The notes under the pieces are model-generated. The model ran no database searches, was not told the DNA's origin, and saw only the letters and a program-made list of their open reading frames with translations. Below are positions 33,915-44,876 of a stretch of 64,000 nt of DNA, piece after piece. The DNA is from Hypholoma sublateritium FD-334 SS-4. Lineage: Eukaryota; Basidiomycota; Agaricomycetes; Agaricales; Strophariaceae. Position 1 is the first letter of the stretch, and each line of letters starts with the position of its first letter. A program made the translations under genes and the position numbers. The DNA lies in contig KN817542.1 in NCBI GenBank assembly GCA_000827495.1, positions 170,178-234,177 on the forward strand, written 5' to 3'.

Positions 33915-35831
33915 TCAGATCACTGCAACTGCACCATCTGCTTTCTCTGCTCGATCTACAGTCCCTGATTTTGAGGCGATCTTCGTTTGTTTGATACGAC
34001 TGAAGTGTGGCCCATCATCTTTGTTTCGAATATAGTAGGCCCAATCCGCCGTACTGTCGGACTCCACCTGTGATCGACCATTTCCGAGGAAGGCGAATCG
34101 ATTGCCGACATACTTAAAGTCCCAGTCCTCGTATCGAGGGTTGGCGATTGCTTCCAGATAGTGTAATGTGCTCCCCGGCCAAAGAGCTGTTACCTTTCCT
34201 GAAATGCTTCCGCTCTTGTACCAAGATCGACACCCAGTCTCCCAGACGGTGGACTTCATAAACTCATCTTTGAACGCGATGAAATCTTCGACGGCTTCCA
34301 TCTTCGGACTAAAGCTATGTATATTCTCTGTTTGCCATCGGTTCATCAGCTGCAAGATATAATCGACCTGCGCCTCTGCGAAGCGACGATTAACATTCTG
34401 ACCAATCCTCGGAGCGAAAATAAAACACCTACCCATGCCGATGAGCACAGGCCCATTCCCGATGGGACTATTTGGACCAATGACCATTAGATAATTGGGA
34501 AAGTCGTGAGCCGCCACGCCTAAGTATGACTTGGGTTCTTTTGCCCACACGTCAGCCAAGTTCTTCCCCCCGGAGCCGATCAAAGGAAAGCGAGGTATGT
34601 AGGAGGTGTCGAACCCAGTGGCGCAGATTAAAACATCGACAGGATATTCTTCACCATTTGCGGAGAGGCAACCTTTCTCTGTAATCTTCTCTATCTCCCC
34701 ATAAACGACGTCGACAACATCGGACGCGATAGTCTCGAGGTAGTTGATTCCAGGCGTAAATCTTCTGCAGCCCACAGGAAAAGTGGGTATGACGAGATTT
34801 TCGAGATCTTTATTCTGCAGCTTATCGCGCATCGACGCCGCCATCCCGTCAGCCGTCATCTTCTGGGCCACTGAGCCATCAATAAACACGCCGAAGATTC
34901 CGTTGATGCCTGACTCTAGCATCTTGCGGTATTCGAGGTGGGCTTGAGGATCTGTGGCGTAGAGTTTGCGCTCTTCCTCGGGATATTTGCGTGCCTCTAT
35001 TGCTTGGGCAGGTGCTACCCAAGTCGGCTCCCGAATGAAGGTCGTTATTTTACTGACTGTGGAGCTAATCGAAGGAAGAACTTGTAATGCAGACGACCTA
35101 GTCATCTTAAACGCCGAGACCCATTGAATCAGAAGTACAACACATACCCGTTGCCGATTAGACCTACATGCTTCCCTTCGAGATCGACCGAAGAATCCCA
35201 TCGAGCAGTATGAAGAAGTGTCCCTTTGAAATCGTGGAGACCAGGTATGGCAGGCCATTTCCAGGCGTTCAAAACGCCGGCAGCATTGACGAGAATGTCG
35301 CAAGAATCCCTGATCGCGGTGCCATAGGTGAGGTCTAAAATCTCGACCTCCCACCTAATGGCTTTATCGTTCCAAATAGCTCCAGTCACTTGGTGTTTGA
35401 CTTTAATGTATTTGTAGAGCTCGTATTTCTTGGCGAAGGAGACAAAATAGTCGCGTATTTCGGCCGAACCGGCGTATACTGACGACCATTGAGGATTGGG
35501 CTCGAAGGTGTAAGTGTAGACATGCGCCGGAATATCACAAGCACAGCTGAAGGAGTGTGCACAAACAGCAGATTATTTCAAGAATCAGGCTTCGACAGGC
35601 GGATGGGACATACCCAGGGTATGTATTCTCTAGCCATGTTCCGGAGATATCCTCATTCTTGTCGTAGATGGTAAGCTCGAAATTCTCGAATGAACGCTGC
35701 AATTTATACGCAAGTAAAAGTCCTGAAGCGCCTGCACCAATACATATAACTTTGAGGCGCCTTGCTTCGTGAATCGGTTTTTGTGACCAGAAGTTTGGTA
35801 TGGCGGGGGAATGATCGTTCTGGCTTGTCAT
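33915..35831 (-). CDS. Baeyer-Villiger-type flavin monooxygenase, paralogue 2
   Basis: Four exons (35614-35831, 35148-35546, 34433-35097, 33915-34375) give 580 residues. Exons 2 and 3 are 399 and 665 bp, exactly as in paralogues 1 and 3, with the same phases. The FAD motif GAGASG, the fingerprint FKGTLLHTARWD, the NADPH motif GLIGNGSSA and LICATGFD are intact. The middle lobe (about residues 210-300) differs most from paralogue 1, as expected if substrates differ. Intron 3 is 57 bp, a multiple of three without a stop, so an unspliced message would still read through with 19 extra residues. It is followed downstream on the same strand by paralogue 1 and preceded by an MFS transporter, so co-regulation is possible but not shown. 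Confidence 0.92.
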
Positions 35832-36537
35832 TTCTGATTCCTGAATGAAGCTCTCGAATGATTAGAACCGGGGCGAGATTGTAGTGTTGCATGTATATTT
35901 ATACATTGCCTTGAGTAGGAGAGCGCGGAGACGGAATTCAATGGTCACCCGTACCGGTGGGTTTTTTCCCTCGAAAAGACAGGCTTGGGATAGGCGTATG
36001 AAAATCATGTATAACGTTGCACACAATAAAGGGATTATTGGCGATGTCTTCTTATCTTTTCATCTCATTCAGTAGACCAATCCAGTTAATGGCATCACAT
36101 CGCAATCATCGCTAGACCTTGCGAAGTCTCAGGAAGGATGTAAATCGACTGTTTTCTTTCGGCGCGATGCAATAATGATGACACATACCGTTTTCATAAC
36201 ACGATTTGCAGGACGTGCTCAGAAGTTCGCATTCGGTGGCACCATGCTTCAAAATACAACTGAACCCTTTACTTAGATTTAAAGCCGACTTTGACAGCCG
36301 GCTTAAACTTCTGAGAAACAGACATATCACTTAATTATAGCAGTCGACTTACAAAAGACGCCATAAGTAGTAGTGAGAATGAACGTCTCGGAACTACTTA
36401 GTACTGTTATTCCGTTTGTTCTCAGGGTACTTGCACAATAATAAAGAGAGGTCGGAACGATCTCGGAGGCCATAAAATTAGCGCCTTGGGACAGAGCGGG
36501 CTGCTGCACGTTACTTCTACTAGTAATCTCCTCCCGT
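35832..36537. other. Gap between monooxygenase 2 and the MFS transporter
   Basis: No gene is seen. It contains the promoter of monooxygenase 2 and the 3' flank of the transporter. Short frames at 36112-36330 and 36327-36590 on the minus strand have no recognisable features. Confidence 0.45.
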
Positions 36538-39133
36538 TCAAACTGTATACCTATATCCACTCCATTTATCACCCTTATCCCTCTTTGCATCGTCCATAGT
36601 GGAATAGCGGCCGTTCTTCAGATTCTCGGGTAGGTGGGTCTCGGGTTGATCGTCAATGTACTCATCTCGTTCCCCTCGTTCGCGGCGCGCATTTTCCCGA
36701 TTCAGGAAGACCAAAAACAATATCGAGGTGATGATACCAATCCCAATATACATCAACACGAGACCTGTCGTGGAGCCGTTGAGAAAGGTTCGGATATCAG
36801 TCGAGCGTCATTACAAGACTCACCATGTCCGAGAGGGTACCATGGCTTATCACTGGCGCGATACTAGACATGGAAGATGAGTAGAACGATCTTACGCCAA
36901 TTCAGTATGCCTTTATACTAACAACGTTGGAGCTGACTGCGCCGTTTATATTGCCACTGTTGGGCGGGGAAGGTCAGACCGTTTCGTCAGAGAGTTCAGA
37001 GAAAGAACACCTACAATCCTATGACCATTGCCAGGGATACACTTCGCTTATATGAGCCTTCGACATTGTTAGACACCCACGAGCTGTTATTCAGGTCAAG
37101 AATTAGTTTTTGGAGTGATCAATGATATTTCCTTCATATACGTACATAGTGTTAGCTACGAAAAGCGTGGCTTGTTAGACAGAAAATCTGGTGCGCAGAG
37201 GAAGATAACATACGTATAATTGGGTAAATCCCACTACATTTCATTTCTGCGTGAGCGCAAAGATACAGCAACCGTACTGGACTGAAGCTCACCATGCTGC
37301 CAAGTAAACGGCGAAATACGACAATGCGGGATTTCTAGAGGCAACAAGTATGATGTACCCAGTAGCGCCTGTATCTATTTGAGTATGGCATTCCCAATAA
37401 CCAGGGAAAAACTTGACCTAGACACAAAAACCCACTGATATCGCTTTTAGGATATTCCCCAAATACATGAATTGATGACGCTCACATGTTGAAATAGCCT
37501 CGCATTGACCAGCGATCCGCAAGGAAACCCACCCCACATGTTACTACACACGCGAGCGCGTAGACAGGAACAGTCAGAAGGTTGGCCGGAGTAGCCGTAA
37601 ATCCTGTGGACCAGACGTTCAGTCACAATAAGTATGCCATGGACGATGGATGTACCGAGCTAGGAAGTTTGCTTGAGAAGTTGTCTGCCCAAAAAGAGTC
37701 GGACATACCTGATTGATGATGCTGGGTAGGAACAACGAAAACGCGTAGAGCGGCATATCAGCGCCCATGTATACAAGCACTAGCATCAAGGGGTTATTAA
37801 ATAATCATATAATTGGAAGGGAAAACCAGTCTTACTTCCTAGCCATGTCTTCCAGTCCTTCATACTCATGATAACATACTTGAATTTGAATTTCTCCCCC
37901 GCCGCACTGAACTGGTTATCTTGTTGTAGTCGACGAATGACCACTGTCCGCTCTGCCTCGGTAAGGAATTTCGCAGTGTCAGGAAAGTCTTGGATAATCC
38001 AGAACGACATTGCTCCGGCAATCACAGTGAGCAACCCTTCTAGAACTACAAACTATGTCAGCCTATGAGTGCAACAAATTATGGAGGGGAGACATACTGA
38101 AGATCCAAGCCCATGCGGGTCTCCCGCCTATACCAGCCATGTTGGAGATCGCAGCCTTTGAAGATATGTCAGGCGTTATAACATGGAAGGTACATAGTCA
38201 ATGCGCACCGCAAGAAGCCCACCGAAAGCACCGGAAACGGTGGCTGCGGAGAAAAATATTGCCGCGCGAAGTCCAAACTCTGACCGTTTATACCAGCTAA
38301 ATTCTCTAATACTCAGTAACAAGCCGGGAAGGCATACACGCATAGAACATACTTACCATGATAGATAATAATTGACACCAGGGAATAACCCAGCCTCGAA
38401 CATGCCGAGCAACCATCGTAGCCCTGAAAACAATTTTAATTAGAGAACCAAATAACCCAACGGGCGCTTTCTCACCCAAGAGTTGAGGATAATTATGTAC
38501 TACTCCTTGGAGGGTCTGATGTCACATGTGGAATCAGTATTTTAAGCGAAGTACCGTGAAGAGACGCGTAGGTCCATACCATCACAACTCCCCAAAAGAA
38601 CATCAAGAACGACAGCCATAGAGATGGTCGAAGGCGCTTCAAGAACACATTCGAAGGCACCTCAAAGAACGCGTAGCTGAAGAAGAAAATCTAAATTATA
38701 TTCAGTAATAATTGAATTACAGAGGGGAAGATCGAACCGTGAGTGACAGCAGATATTGCTTGTCGCTCATATGCAGATCCTGCTCGAGATTGTAGAGCTA
38801 CGTGGCGCGCTGTAAGTCCTTGAGACTCAGCCTGGCGATTTCTGAATACCCTACCTTTGCACTACAGCCATATTCAGTCAACACAAAGTTTCATTCAAAG
38901 GCGAGGGAACAAACGTACTTTCCGATGCTAGTCCGATCAAGGAAACTGAGAAGGTATAAAAACGATAACCATGGGATAAGAGCGAGATCCATCTTCCACA
39001 GCAGCTTCTTCTCGTCCACGGCGCTCGTGTCGACATCTGTATTGTAGACCGTAATTCTTGCCTTCTCGTTCTCAGATGTCACTTCTGGATCGGATGCGGG
39101 AGAGGAGCCCCGTTTTTCAGGTGTTGTTGCCAT
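36538..39133 (-). CDS. MFS transporter of the anion:cation symporter (allantoate permease/Tna1) type
   Basis: A plasma-membrane proton-coupled transporter, probably for an organic anion such as a vitamin, nicotinate or allantoate-like compound. The gene is split into roughly a dozen exons. The first (38919-39133) ends in ALIPWLSFLYLLSFLDRTSIG, the first membrane helix with the family LDR motif. A 7 bp exon follows at 38855-38861, then exons 38738-38797, 38580-38690 (FEVPSNVFLKRLRPS) and 38476-38515. Further exons encode RWLLGMFEAGLFPGVNYYLS, WYKRSEFGLRAAIFFSA and the FAGLFADRWS-like loop (GFLADRWSMRG). The last exon (from 36538) has one helix and a hydrophilic tail ending GYRYTV. Exon edges after the first five were not all fixed. 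It lies upstream of two monooxygenases on the same strand. Confidence 0.85.
38855..38861 (-). other. 7 bp microexon of the MFS gene
   Basis: On the minus strand this is a T plus two codons between an AG and a GT. It completes the codon left open by exon 1 (215 bp, two bases over) and brings exon 3 (LYNLEQDLHMSDKQY) into frame: 215 plus 7 equals 222, or 74 codons. The encoded Asn-Ala-Lys fits the family text after the first helix. Confidence 0.65.
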
Positions 39134-41299
39134 AGATGCGAAGCTTGGGGAAACGGGCAAGGTGAAGCTGCGAGGTGAGAGCCAGAAGCTCCAAGCTCCG
39201 ATTGATAAGTATTGAAGAAGGGCTATGTTTATTCGCGCCGGCTAAATGGGCCATATATCGTCCAGCTGACGGGCGCGACTGGATATGACATGGCCCGTGA
39301 CGACAAACATAGATTCCAGGAGGCCACAACAAAGTCTTGGAGATTGCCGTCCAACAGCGAAGGTTGATAAGGCAGTATTTTGGAGGCGGCAGATGAGCAT
39401 TATGTCGAAAATGCATTACATGGAGATAATGCGCCCCCACGAGCGTCATGCCGTCGAGAAGAAGCGATGTTCACTAGCGAGGCCGACAGCAAATCCTGGT
39501 TTGTTTTGTGGAAATTCGTCCATTGGCAGAACTTGAACATCGGAGGGCGGTCTTTCTCTGCTCCTTGAATGTCGTGATCTACAAGATGCAAGAAAACTTC
39601 AAGGCGGAGACGCTGAAGCGCCGATGTGGCAGTTAAATTTAGACAATACAACCCCGCAATATGGGGTATGCTGGTGTCACATGGACTGGGGAAAACAGCG
39701 GCAGCGCACGCAGATTGGTGTCAGCGCATCACGTATGATGAATTGCCGCCATGACAAGGCTATGGCTATCGAATAAAAGCGGATGCTGTGTGGTATTTTA
39801 AATTACCTTGAGAACATAGGAAGTTTGGAAGGAAACTGCAATGCGCATGTGTGAGAGCGCAGAAATGCGAGCACATCTAGACGGGGTTCCACGGGCGTAC
39901 AAGCAGAGCAAGATACTCTTCGGCATCCACACTTTTCTGGTCGAAGCAACGGAAGCCGTCCCGAGTAGATAGAAGGAGTATCAGTAATAGTTATATCAGA
40001 AGGAGCGTCGCTTAACCAACTTGTAGAAGGTGGCAGGCACCTCAGGTGACAGACAGGACGTCGCTGCGATTGTCGAAGGCAAATCCGCGTACTGAGCGCC
40101 AAGCCCAAAGGTTAATCCCATTTCCGAATGCTTTGTCTGAACTTTGAGGGTCGAACGGAAGAACAAGTTGGGAACGCAAGCCACTCGTACAACCTTGACC
40201 GAAAAGATGAAGACGACTTTGCGAACGGAATATGATTTGCGTTGAGGACTATATTTCAAAATCAAACACATAATCTCAGCATAATTGCCAGATGTTCCTT
40301 CCCGCCATGCATCTTTAAAACCCACAGGAAATCGGCTAGTGACTCTTGTCTCGTCCATCCTGCGTCTCGTTCAAGTGCCACAGTTCATCTCCGTGAAGGA
40401 CACACGAAATCTTTGCAGGAATATCTTTGCTCCGACCGTGTGGATGATATGGTGGATCGATCCCTGGGTATCAGCGCTGAAGCTGACAGGCACGGTGCGA
40501 ACGTACAGAGCACTGCAGTCCCGACAAGGAATCTCCGGTGCCCATGGGCCTCGGCCGGCTTCGCATGTGCGTCAAGAAACGTTCCCGAAATTGGGGTGCA
40601 AATGCACCGACATGCATCGCGGGGACATCACTGGGGTGTCGCGGATGACACTTGAATACCGTGCACTCGGATCATCGTGAACGTCCATCGACAGCGTGCA
40701 TGTACCCGGATCTTCTGCACGAGCCTCTCGGGAAATACAGGTACGGCTAGCAGGACGCACAGCGCTCGGCCTCACGGCTTTGCTGGCACATGGATGGGTC
40801 TGCCGGGAAGAGTGGTTGCGGAATACGGAAGCTGCAGTAGGGAAGCTAGGACAAAATAGCGCAAAGTAGAGTCCAGGTCGAAGGAATGCGGTCCAAGTCT
40901 TCGAGGAGGTACAAGTTCACGTTCGAGGCCCGAGGGTCAGTCAAGGAGGCCCGTGCGCAATAATTTCCATGTATATATCATGTGACTCAAAGAATATTAT
41001 CCCACGGTCTACCTCTCCGCGAGCATCGATGACCTGAAAAAAATTTGCAACCTCAGCGCTCAACAGCAGCCTTGTCTAGACTCTACAGCATCCTAGGGCT
41101 CGTCTTGCCACAATACTTTAATCTGCCGCAATCACCCTGAAACCGTTATAGGACACTGCACCTCCCAGTGGCGCTCGGCCACGCGCGAAATACTGCTGGC
41201 GATTGATCAAGGCTCAGGACTCATGACTATGAATCGCAGCCAGCACTTTCGCCGTCTGATCATGTCTCCAGCCTACCTATACTGCAACTGAAGCCGCGA
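39134..41299. other. Intergenic region without recognisable gene
   Basis: 2.2 kb. It starts with the MFS promoter. Overlapping short frames on both strands near 39800-40860 show no known domain, no conserved splicing and no compositional sign of coding, so none is annotated. Confidence 0.45.
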
Positions 41300-44200
41300 G
41301 GCGCGCATCGCGCGACATACCCTAGCACTTGCCCTTCGCGCAGTGCACGCGCGAGTGCGGTGCGGCCAGGCTCCTGGCTTAGGCTGTACCCTCACCCGCG
41401 CGGGCAAAATGTCGCGCAAATTTCAGCGCCTCCGATCCTACCCGCCACGCCTCGAGTTTGCGGGAAATCAGATACGATCGTTGACGTCTTACGGCTTATG
41501 GATGGCTTGCTGCTTGCTGCTGGCGGCGTGCTGGCCGGGCACGCGCGCGCGAGGCGTGGCCGATCTGGGGCCCGCGCTCTACACAGGTGGCCGAGCATCC
41601 AGACGGCGCGGCCGCGCGACGAGCACTGGAGGTGGCGCGCCGGCGGCGTGTGGTGCAGCCGCCGCTCTCTGGTAAAATTTCGCCCTCGAATTGCAGCTCC
41701 GCGGCGCAATGGAAATTAAAATTTACTTTTTATCCCGCGCGGGGTGCGATCGCGCTGACGTCTTATTGCTGGCTGGCTGGTTGGCTGCAGTCTGGCAGCG
41801 TGCTGGCGCGGGGCGTGGCCGAGGGCCGTGCGGGACGGGCGAGCGGGCGAGTTTGCTCGCACTGGTACTGGTACACCCCACCCCACCGCATAGTCTCGGA
41901 AACCCAGCCTCTGAGGGTCCCTTCCCGATTCGGGTCCCACTGGACCATTCTCCGAGACTACCCACAGCATCGCGTCGCACGCGCTGCCGTCGCCGCTGCC
42001 GTCGCGCGTCGTGCGTCTTGGGTGTGTATCTGGCATGTGCGCTCTGCGTGGCTGGCAGACAGCATAATTAATGCAGACGACGGCCTTGCGCCGGCGCGCC
42101 GCCCGGATGTACCCCAAATTTTCTTGATGCATCTGTCATCGCGTCCCCCGCGATCCTAACCGCGATCCCATCCGTGATGCTACTCGTGATGCTCCTCGCG
42201 CGCCCCAGGTGCCTATGGGTTAGGTCTGGGCAGCGCCAAGCGTCTACCTAGTGTATGATAATGCACCGTGCGTGGGCTAGCGGCTGCTAGCGGGCGGCGA
42301 TAGACGCCAAGCGCCGCGCACGCATCGACCGGGCGCGGCGCGACCTGGCGCGACCCCGGGCGCAGAGCGGGGCATCAGACGCGGGTGCCACGGCTGACGG
42401 GCGTGGCAGCGCGTGGCGGCGCGGAACGCGCTGCGCAGCAGCGAGATCCGGTGGTGCTGGTGTTTTGAATGCATATTTGAGTCATCAATTGAATGGGCCT
42501 AATGGAATGGTGTGAGCTAGTGCCCGCCGCTGGCTAGTGCTGCCAGTCTCCGCTGGCAATTGAATGATATTGGATTGGTGTGCACGGATCTCACTCAGGC
42601 TTGAGCTTGAGGGCGAGCGGCGCGGTGCGGCGCAGTTAGCCTTGGTGCCCCGGGCCGGGTGGGAGGTGGCGCAGGTGGGCGTCTATCGGTATTGTATGTA
42701 ATACAGTGCTGTTGGCGCAGGCGGATTCGCGGCGCCCTATGTATGAATGCAGGGTGCGCCGTGCGGCAATTATGCTGGGCACAGCATCGCAAGCTCCGTC
42801 CGAGGCTGTAGCGGCGACGCCCCGGCGTTGCATACATACATACATACTTCTGCATGCAGTCCCCGGCGCGCATGGGCGCTAAATTTATCCAGGTGGGGTC
42901 ACGCTGGCGGGCGTGTCAGCGCCGAGATATGTATATTTACATTTAAATGCAATGCGGCCTTTTGGGGCAATTTTGGGGGCGGCGCTGGCGGTGTCATGCC
43001 ACTTGCCACTTGTCATGGGCAGTGTCAGCGATCACTGGGCCGCGACGCGCGGAGCACGGAGGTGGGTAGGTGTCAGGCGGGGCGGTGTTAGTCGAGTGAT
43101 GGTGCGGAATGCAATCAGGTGGCGGGCAGAGGAGGAGGAGGTGTGGGGCGTGAGGCGTGCGCCGCCGGGTGCGATGCGTCGAGGGAGGCCTGGCGCGGCG
43201 TGTCAATAACTAGGTAAAAGAGGCTAGCGCCCGGGGAGGAGCAGCAGCGCACCGAATTTGGGCCGCGCCGCCCCCGAGTATGTATTCAGTATGTACATGG
43301 CGCGAGTCACAGGCGCGCTATACATAGCGCGATGATCCGGCCTGGAGCAGCCTGCCTTATAGCGCTATTGGCGCCGCATCCGGAGATGTAGGCTGAAGTG
43401 GGTTGATTCTGGCGGCGCTGCGCAGTCGGCGTGCGCTGCAGTTTCACGGGGCTATAATTGGGACGCGACTATTGGGCGCGGGGCGTCTGTTGAGATGGCG
43501 GGCGACCGGGCGGGGATACGCGGCGCGGCGCGGCGGGCGGGGGGTGTCGGCGCTCGCCGTATGAGAGCGTTGGGCCCGGCAGGCTGAGGAGTGCGCGCTT
43601 GGGAGCGCATATATCACAGTACATATGGCGCATCAATTGGCGTCTACATTTGACTGCGGGCTTTTCACAGTATTTATCGCATTACAAGTGACATTTTATC
43701 CTTACTGAAGCACTGTAAAGCGCTCTAGCCGTGTTACTTGTGCGGATTATTACCTTCCCATAACACCTGTTCGTGTATCATCGTTCCAGACACGCAGCCA
43801 GTACAGACTGCTTGCGAATAGGGGCGCGTATGTTCCTGCGCATCACCCACTTTTTCTTCGTGCATACATGAACATCGGCACGAAAACACCCCCGAGGACA
43901 CAGGCTCCATACCTCCATATATCGAAGCCAGCTACGCACGGGTGCAAAGCCTCGGTGCGGCGAGGCGGTCCACGCCAGTGCAGCGTTACGCGTGCTCTAG
44001 AGTGGTCGCAGGCTCGGTCGCGGGGCGCGCGTCGGGGTGCGACGCGTGTCGCAGTGGCCGGAGCTTGCGCAGGGTACCCGGGGCCCGGGCAGCGCGTCGG
44101 TGCGCGCAATGCGACGCGTCGTGTCGTGTCGTGTCACTCGCGGTGTACGTGCGCATGTGCACATACATACGCGGCGGACGGAGCGGCACGCGCGAAGGCG

Positions 44201-44876
44201 CGCGGGACTTCCTCGGGGCGCCCCTGCCCAAGCGGGCGACGGGGCGCGAGCGCCTAAGTATGTGCGCGCGTCGCACGGCGCGTGCGGAAGCTGGCCCGAG
44301 CCCCCGCGGGCCTGCCAAGCGATGGAGCGCGTTATCGCTGTGCAGGCTTATCGGCGCGGGCAGCGGGCAGCGAGCGGCGCACGAATTGCAAATGCTCGAT
44401 CCGATCCGCCGCACCCACGCGGGCGGGGCGCGCGATCCCCTTTCGCGCCTGGGCCGCCCGCCCGGCCGGGGTGGCGGTGCGGGGGCGTGCAGATGATGGT
44501 CCGGCGCCGGCGGTGCGACGCAGCGCTGCGGCCTGCGGCAATGTATGATCTGCTTTCATACCGCATCATAGCCGGGCAGGGGCAGAGGCAGGGTGATGAT
44601 CCGGGGTGGACTGGTGGGGGGGCGGGACGCCGGGCGCCGGCGCCCGTGATTGCGCGCGCGATAAGGGGATCCGAATCCGCATCCGAAGTGGGAGTTGTCT
44701 GAGCCGGTCATGGGGCCGTCACACCACGGCGGCCCGCGGGGGGGGGGCGTGTGACCGCGTGTGACGGACTGACGGCAAGTTTTGATTGTGCCTCCTCTAG
44801 TTCCACCTCCGTCTCTCCATCCGCCTCCACGACGGCCCCTACGACGACGGCGACGAACGACGACGAACGACGAACG
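41300..44876. other. Very GC-rich non-coding region upstream of the Reg1-like gene
   Basis: 3.6 kb rich in CG dinucleotides, with many CGCG runs and GT/CAT-type simple repeats (TACATACATACATAC near 42833-42847). Long open frames occur on both strands, but they have biased composition, no domains and heavily overlapping alternatives. Two similar blocks (41471-41571 and 41745-41823) each hold TGACGTCTTA and a GGCGTGGCC end. The region could be a long promoter or leader of the downstream regulator. Confidence 0.5.

Noticed and set aside
40242..40680. Two overlapping + strand frames of about 130 codons
   Set aside because: No recognisable domain, no clear upstream or downstream exons, and both frames are equally open.
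42000..44700. Several long + strand frames in the GC-rich intergenic region
   Set aside because: Three overlapping frames are open at once, composition is Arg/Ala/Gly-rich in all, and no motif or splice continuity supports any of them.
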